A stretch of DNA of 40,115 nucleotides from Scytonema sp. RU_4_4 (GTDB lineage Bacteria; Cyanobacteriota; Cyanobacteriia; Cyanobacteriales; Nostocaceae), in NCBI GenBank assembly GCA_012031965.1, contig JAAUSC010000045.1, forward strand, positions 1 to 40,115, written 5' to 3'. The position numbers and the translations under genes are program-made. Position 1 is the stretch's first letter. Every line of letters starts with the position of its first letter. The notes under the pieces are model-generated. The model did no database searches and had not been told where the DNA came from. It was given only the letters and a program-made list of their open reading frames with translations. This document shows positions 35,901-40,115 of this stretch, in pieces.

Positions 35901-38900
35901 ACTCGGTTATGAGTTCGGCAAATTGGCTCTCAGTTTGGCGAAACGATTGAATACCCAGAAAGGAAATGCTAAAACATTAATGTTTTCGAGTGTCCATATC
36001 ATGCACTGGAAGGTGCATCTTAGGAACATAATACCAATGCTGGCTGATGCCTATCAAAATGGAGTGGAAACTGGAGACTTTGAATCTGCTGGTTATGCTG
36101 CATATTACGTGTGCTATAACTCGTTTTTTGCTGGAGAGGAACTTACCCAACTGGAACAAAAAACAGCAACTTACAGCAAAGCGATCGACCAAATCAGACG
36201 GGAAAGCCCCTCGAATTGGATTGCAATATTGTGGCAGACAATTCTTAATTTGTTAAATAGGTCTGAAAATCCCAGCCACTTAATTGGTAGGCTATGTAAT
36301 GAAGAGCAGGCGTTACCACACGCTATTGCAGTTAAAGATGGAATTGCAATTCAAATGCTCTATTTACACAAAGTTATATTATGCTATCTATTTGGAAAAC
36401 ATCATCAAGCTGTACAAATTGCTGTTTTGGCAAGGCAACATTTTGAAGAGGTGACAGCAATAACGGTTTTGCCTTTATTCTGTTTGTACCATTCTCTGAC
36501 ACTTTTGAGCATATTGCTTGATGCTTCAAACTCTGAAAAAGCAGATTGGCTAAGTTGTGTTAATACCAACCAGGAAAAGATGCAGAAATGGGCAGAACAT
36601 GCCCCAATGAATTACCTTCATAAATATCATCTAGTTGAGGCAGAGAAAGCGCGAGTTTTAGGGCAATTTCTTGAGGCTGAAGAGTTGTATGAACAAGCGA
36701 TCGCAGGTGCTTCTGAACATGAGTTTATCCAGGAAGAAGCATTAGCGTATGAATTAGCGGCTAAACATTATCTAGCGCGAGGTCGGTCAAAGATTGCCCA
36801 AACCTACATGAAAGAGGCGCACTATTGCTACGATCGCTGGGGCGCAATAGCTAAAGTTAAAGACTTAGAAAAACGCTATCCACAACTACTCAATTCCAAC
36901 TTGATTCGGCAATCGAATTCAATCTTGACCGATGAAACGATCCGTCATCCAACTGCGGCGATCGATCTGGCTGCGGTGATGAAAGCAGCTCAAGCCCTCT
37001 CAGAAATGATCCATCTCGATCAATTAATTGCCACGTTGATGCAGGTGGTGATAGAAAATGCAGGAGCCGAAACAGGTGCTCTGATTCTCCTGGAAGACGA
37101 TCAGCTCACTGTGGTGGCTCAATGCAGTGGGAGTAGACAGTGCGACCTGGAAAAGATCGCTGTTGCTGACTGTGCAACGATCCCTGTCTCCGTGATTCAC
37201 TCAGCAGAACGCACTCAAGAAACTCTGGTGTTTGATGATGCAGCCAGCGAACCGTCTTTTTTGACTGATCCTTATATTCAACACCAACAGACGAGATCGC
37301 TCCTCTCTATGCCAATTCTCAAGCAAGGTCAGCTAATCGGCATCCTTTATTTGGAGAACAATCTCAGTACCGGAGTGTTTACCAGTGATCGCTTACAAGT
37401 CCTGAAACTGTTGATGGCTCAGGCAGCAATTTCACTGGAGAATGCTCGGTTGTATGAACGGTTAGCAGATTATGCTGAAACACTGGAACGAAAAGTAGAA
37501 GAGCGAACTCAATCCCTACAGCAGGAGATTGCGGAACGTCAACAAACTGAAGCCGCATTGAGACAAAGTGAAGCAAATTATCGCAACCTGCTACAAACCG
37601 CGAATTCCGTTATCATTCGCTATGATTCGCAAGGACGGATTCACTACATTAACGATTATGGGGTAAAACTCCTGGGCTATGAAGAGCATGAGATTTTAGG
37701 GCGAACCGTATTTGAAACCATCATTCCAGAAGCCGAACTCTCTGGACGCGACATGCGACCCTTTGTCCATGATTTACTTCGCAATCCTCAATTGTACCCG
37801 AAAGGCGAGGGTGAAAACTTGTGTCGAGATGGTCGGCGAGTTTGGATGGCCTGGTCGAATCAAGCCATCTTCAATGACCAGGGAGAGGTCGTTGAAATCT
37901 TATCGGTGGGCAACGACACCACCCAGCGTAGGCAAGCAGAAGAGGCATTACAACGCAGTGAAGCCAAGTTCCGAACTATCTTTGAAAACTCGCAGGTCGG
38001 CATCTTCCGAACCCGCCTCTCGGATGGATTACTTCTCGATGCCAATCAACGCCATGCCAATCTGTTTGGCTTTGATTCACCAGAGGAGAGCATTGGGCTT
38101 GAACACGCTACAGACTACTATGTAAATCCCAGCGATCGCCAACAATTCCTTGAGTTGCTGAAGCGTGATAGGGAAGTGCGAAGCTATGAAGCACAGATGC
38201 GAAAACGAGATGGGACATTGTTTTGGGGTCTTTTCTCTTCTTATATGAATGCAGGCGATGACTACATCGAAGGGGTGATTGCCGATATTAGCGATCGCAA
38301 ACGAGCAGAAGCCGCTCTACAAATAAGTGAAGAACGACTACGCTTGGCATTAACCGCTTCAAATCAGGGACTCTACGATCTCAATATCAAAACTGAAGAA
38401 GTCGTGATTAACCCAGAATACGCTTTAATGCTGGGCTACGATCCAGCAACATTTCATGTGACCAAATCTAGGTGGATTGAGAGTTTGCATCCTGACGATA
38501 GAGAATCAGTGCTTGCAGCTTACCATGCTTGTATTACTGGAGAAGTCCCCAGCTATCAAGCAGAGTATCGCCATCGTACCCAGGATGGTCAGTGGAAATG
38601 GATTCTTGCTGTCGGCAAAATTGTTACCTGGAATGAATTCGGTGAACCCATCCGAGCGTTGGGAGTTGTTACGGATATCGACGATCGCAAACAGGCAGAA
38701 GCCGCTTCAATTTTGGAAGAGCGCAACCGCATGGCACGCGAAATTCACGATACACTCGCTCAGGCGTTTACAGGCATTCTGGCTCAGGTAGGAGCGGCAA
38801 AACAGGTGCTAACGGATGATTTAGAAGCAACTCAGGCACACTTAGACCTGATCAAAGAATTGGCACGAACTGGACTGGTTGAAGCGCGGCGATCGGTCGT

Positions 38901-39321
38901 AGCGCTCCGTCCTCAGCTTTTGGAGGAGGGCAGTTTACAGGGCGCTCTTCATCGTCTCGTCGCTCAAATCAGAACTGCCGCAATGGATACCACTTTATAT
39001 TATGAGATCGAGGGTGCAGTGTATTCTCTACCCACTGAAGTCGAGAGCAACCTACTGCGGATGGGGCAGGAAGCATTAACGAATGCGATTAGACATGCCA
39101 ATGCTGACGAAATCCGAGTGGAGCTAGTCTACGATCTCAATCAGGTTTGCTTGCGCGTGCAAGACAATGGACAGGGCTTTGGAGTTGGGAGTATTCCATC
39201 CTCTGAGGGGTTTGGTTTATTAGGCATGAGCGAACGGGCAGAGCGCATCGGCGCACAACTCACGATTAGGAGTCAACCTGGACAAGGAACAGAGATTATT
39301 GTCACCGTCAATCGGGAGTAG
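32977..39321 (+). CDS. Giant Ser/Thr kinase-AAA-GAF-PAS-histidine kinase fusion
   Basis: A 2114-residue multi-sensor protein of a type common in filamentous cyanobacteria. Order: Ser/Thr kinase domain (about 8-275; HKDINSGNI near 130 and KIIDFGIA near 150 are catalytic and metal loops), AAA/predicted ATPase (about 300-560; Walker A GYAGVGKT, Walker B VIFLDDLQW near 475), helical TPR-like region (about 700-1320), GAF (about 1330-1495), coiled coil (about 1496-1530), three PAS domains (about 1535-1905), HisKA_3 with phospho-His in MAREIHDTLAQ (about 1923) and a HATPase (NAIRHANADEI, DNGQGFGVG, GFGLLGMSERA). The loop HKD replaces the usual HRD. The HisKA_3 type signals to NarL-type regulators, and one follows 7 bp after the stop. 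The signal is unknown. Confidence 0.93.
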   Translation: MIALPGVTIHRKIYESLATLVYRGIRERENCAVIAKVLKQDYPSSQELTRYRQEYAMTRSLNIEGVVKAYSQQDYQRTLVILLEDFGGESLEYWMRQQSDFCPMPLSIFLDVAIALTHTLDRIHAAHVIHKDINSGNIVFNPNTGVVKIIDFGIATRFSRTNPTFKSLHLLEGTPAYLSPEQTGRMNRMLDYRTDFYSLGVTFYELLTGQLPFPTKDLLELVHCHIARPPTPPHELNATIPQPVSDLILKLMAKNAEDRYQSAWGIKADLERCAQQLVEVGLIEPVPLGLQDVSEQFCTPQKLYGREAEIEALLAAFDGVARKETFREICQLESGIESVQFNVELMLVSGYAGVGKTALVQELYEPITANHGYFISGKFDQFRRNVPYSAIVAALQKLVQQLLGEPDEQVELWRSRLLSALGNNGQIIIDVIPEVELIIGKQLPVPEVGATEAQNRFNLTFQKFVRVFCAKEHPLVIFLDDLQWIDSATLKLIELILLDEQTQHLFLIGAYRDNEVSPTHPLVLTLENLRNQGAILQEIILDPLTLEPLSQLIAETLHHHPDTVHTLAQAVSRKTEGNPFFVGEFLRMLYGENLLTFDAQQLSWQWNLAEIEAQDITDNVVELLLRQLQKLPEATQQILSIAACTGAEFDLETLAIVLEKSRKAIFQDLLAAIQAGLIQPISGLDEDLLVQEYKFSHDRVQQAAYALIDESHKQVVHLQIGCNLLEKTSPEQRADRLFAIVDHLNHGVELVTTQPERTEIVRLNLMAGQKAKAATAYEAALQYFNTGLKLLNSESWQSEYDLTLALYSEAAGAAYLHGRFDEMEQLVEAVLDCAKTVVDKVQAYDSRIQGYLSQGNLKEALKTGLEALKLLGIDLIENPSQADIQRELESTAALLAEREIEDLINLPEMTAPEPRSAMSILANMGSAAFIMLPALWVLITFKTVNLSINCGNAIWSSLYYACYGFVLCGVVQDIELGYEFGKLALSLAKRLNTQKGNAKTLMFSSVHIMHWKVHLRNIIPMLADAYQNGVETGDFESAGYAAYYVCYNSFFAGEELTQLEQKTATYSKAIDQIRRESPSNWIAILWQTILNLLNRSENPSHLIGRLCNEEQALPHAIAVKDGIAIQMLYLHKVILCYLFGKHHQAVQIAVLARQHFEEVTAITVLPLFCLYHSLTLLSILLDASNSEKADWLSCVNTNQEKMQKWAEHAPMNYLHKYHLVEAEKARVLGQFLEAEELYEQAIAGASEHEFIQEEALAYELAAKHYLARGRSKIAQTYMKEAHYCYDRWGAIAKVKDLEKRYPQLLNSNLIRQSNSILTDETIRHPTAAIDLAAVMKAAQALSEMIHLDQLIATLMQVVIENAGAETGALILLEDDQLTVVAQCSGSRQCDLEKIAVADCATIPVSVIHSAERTQETLVFDDAASEPSFLTDPYIQHQQTRSLLSMPILKQGQLIGILYLENNLSTGVFTSDRLQVLKLLMAQAAISLENARLYERLADYAETLERKVEERTQSLQQEIAERQQTEAALRQSEANYRNLLQTANSVIIRYDSQGRIHYINDYGVKLLGYEEHEILGRTVFETIIPEAELSGRDMRPFVHDLLRNPQLYPKGEGENLCRDGRRVWMAWSNQAIFNDQGEVVEILSVGNDTTQRRQAEEALQRSEAKFRTIFENSQVGIFRTRLSDGLLLDANQRHANLFGFDSPEESIGLEHATDYYVNPSDRQQFLELLKRDREVRSYEAQMRKRDGTLFWGLFSSYMNAGDDYIEGVIADISDRKRAEAALQISEERLRLALTASNQGLYDLNIKTEEVVINPEYALMLGYDPATFHVTKSRWIESLHPDDRESVLAAYHACITGEVPSYQAEYRHRTQDGQWKWILAVGKIVTWNEFGEPIRALGVVTDIDDRKQAEAASILEERNRMAREIHDTLAQAFTGILAQVGAAKQVLTDDLEATQAHLDLIKELARTGLVEARRSVVALRPQLLEEGSLQGALHRLVAQIRTAAMDTTLYYEIEGAVYSLPTEVESNLLRMGQEALTNAIRHANADEIRVELVYDLNQVCLRVQDNGQGFGVGSIPSSEGFGLLGMSERAERIGAQLTIRSQPGQGTEIIVTVNRE

Positions 39322-39328
39322 CATCACG

Positions 39329-39958
39329 ATGAGCCAAGCCGCAACAATTCGGGTTCTGATTGCAGACGACCATGCCATTTTTCGGCAAGGATTAGCCACG
39401 ATTATTAACCGTGATCCAGAGATGCAGGTGATTGCCCAAGCCGAAAATGGGAAACAAGCGATCGCGCTATTTGGGAAACACCAACCGGATGTCACGCTCA
39501 TGGATCTGCGAATGCCTGAAGTGGAGGGAGTTGCCGCCATTGGTGCAATTTGTGCGATCGCTAAATCTGCTCGGATTATTGTACTGACCACGTATGATAG
39601 TGACGAAGATATTTATCGGGGATTGCAGGCAGGAGCCAAAGGATACCTGTTGAAAGAAACTGAACCAGACGAGCTTCTAAATGCCATTCGCACCGTTCAT
39701 CGGGGTCAGAAGTATATTCCGCCCGATGTGGGAGCAAAGTTGGTACAGCGCCTCAGCAATCCAGAACTGAGTGAAAGAGAATTAGAAGTACTCCGCTCAC
39801 TGGCACAGGGGATGAGCAATGCCGAGATTGCTGATGCTTTGAGTATTGGTGAAGGCACGGTTAAATCCCATGTCAATCGAATTTTGAATAAATTAGATGT
39901 GAGCGATCGTACCCAAGCTGTGATTGTTGCCGTCAAACGCGGCATTGTCAGTTTGTAA
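39329..39958 (+). CDS. NarL/LuxR-type response regulator
   Basis: This 209-residue regulator is the likely partner of the giant kinase: 7 bp separate the genes. Receiver (about 6-125): VLIADDHAIFRQG acidic pair, phospho-Asp in VTLMDLRMPEVEG, Thr in VLTTYDSDED, Lys in GYLLKETEPD. LuxR-type DNA-binding domain (about 145-205): LSERELEVLRSLAQGMSNAE and GTVKSHVNRILNKLDVSDRT. The ATG at 39329 is preferred; a TTG at 39299 would overlap the kinase gene. Targets are unknown. Nothing recognisable follows to the window end. Confidence 0.93.
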   Translation: MSQAATIRVLIADDHAIFRQGLATIINRDPEMQVIAQAENGKQAIALFGKHQPDVTLMDLRMPEVEGVAAIGAICAIAKSARIIVLTTYDSDEDIYRGLQAGAKGYLLKETEPDELLNAIRTVHRGQKYIPPDVGAKLVQRLSNPELSERELEVLRSLAQGMSNAEIADALSIGEGTVKSHVNRILNKLDVSDRTQAVIVAVKRGIVSL

Positions 39959-40115
39959 GGTGTACTTTCGATCAAATTTGGATTCTAACTTAACCCTCTT
40001 TTATCACTTTCGGAAGAGAATAATCTGGGATGCTTCCAGCATAAGACTTTTACCAAAAATCTTGATTTCAGCCATTCTGGAACGAAAATAAACGCTCAAA
40101 TGCTCGCTCTATCTA

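Overview
The window is chromosomal DNA from a cyanobacterium, probably a filamentous nostocalean type. The evidence is frequent HIP1 palindromes (GCGATCGC), pentapeptide-repeat proteins, short tandem repeats and interspersed palindromes, a bilin-type GAF kinase with an Rcp1-like regulator, and a split bidirectional Hox hydrogenase cluster of the kind known from Nostoc/Anabaena.

Layout. 1-3.4 kb: the N-terminal part of nifJ (minus strand, runs off the left edge), a small pentapeptide protein, then hypA and the HoxW-type protease. 3.4-6.5 kb: a 291-bp MITE-like element, three small overlapping genes (including a DUF6888/DUF6887-like pair), and an iscB gene with a structured upstream region that may be its omega RNA. 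6.5-11.4 kb: a bilin-GAF histidine kinase, an Rcp1-like regulator, and a hybrid kinase broken by a one-base deletion, followed by an IS605-type end hairpin. 11.4-15.4 kb: an unknown conserved protein, then a persulfide-detoxification locus: a BigR/SqrR-like ArsR repressor divergent from a DUF442 protein, a persulfide dioxygenase and a TauE/SafE exporter. 15.8-17.4 kb: a Uma2/DUF820 protein and a small secreted protein. 17.8-28.5 kb: the hox cluster, all on the minus strand: hoxE, hoxF, a pentapeptide protein, DUF6544, a RetSat-like oxidoreductase, hoxU, DUF3122, hoxY, a polymer-forming membrane protein and hoxH. 28.5-32.9 kb: decayed DNA with a secreted DUF4360 protein, a peptidoglycan-binding remnant, a 50-codon stub of an ADP-forming acetate-CoA ligase, and a degraded IS630 that truncated a ParA-like gene. 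33-40 kb: a 2114-residue Ser/Thr kinase-AAA-GAF-PAS-histidine kinase followed by its NarL-type regulator.

How the parts connect. NifJ makes reduced ferredoxin or flavodoxin from pyruvate. HoxEFUYH exchanges electrons between H2 and NAD(P)H or ferredoxin/flavodoxin. HypA and HoxW mature the NiFe subunit HoxH. The most notable signal is an 18-bp direct repeat with an 11-bp period (consensus TGAGGAACTTGTGAGGAA). It occurs seven times, always between genes and on the strand opposite the gene it precedes: before nifJ, hoxW-hypA, hoxE and the RetSat-like gene that leads into hoxU-hoxH, before the unknown protein at 12.6 kb, and before two decayed loci near 29.0 and 30.6 kb. I infer a binding site for one regulator, perhaps of the OmpR/PhoB type, that joins fermentation and hydrogenase genes into one regulon. 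I do not recognise the motif from the literature.

Repeats have also entered genes without breaking the reading frame: a 79-bp palindrome in iscB and a low-complexity/interspersed repeat in nifJ.
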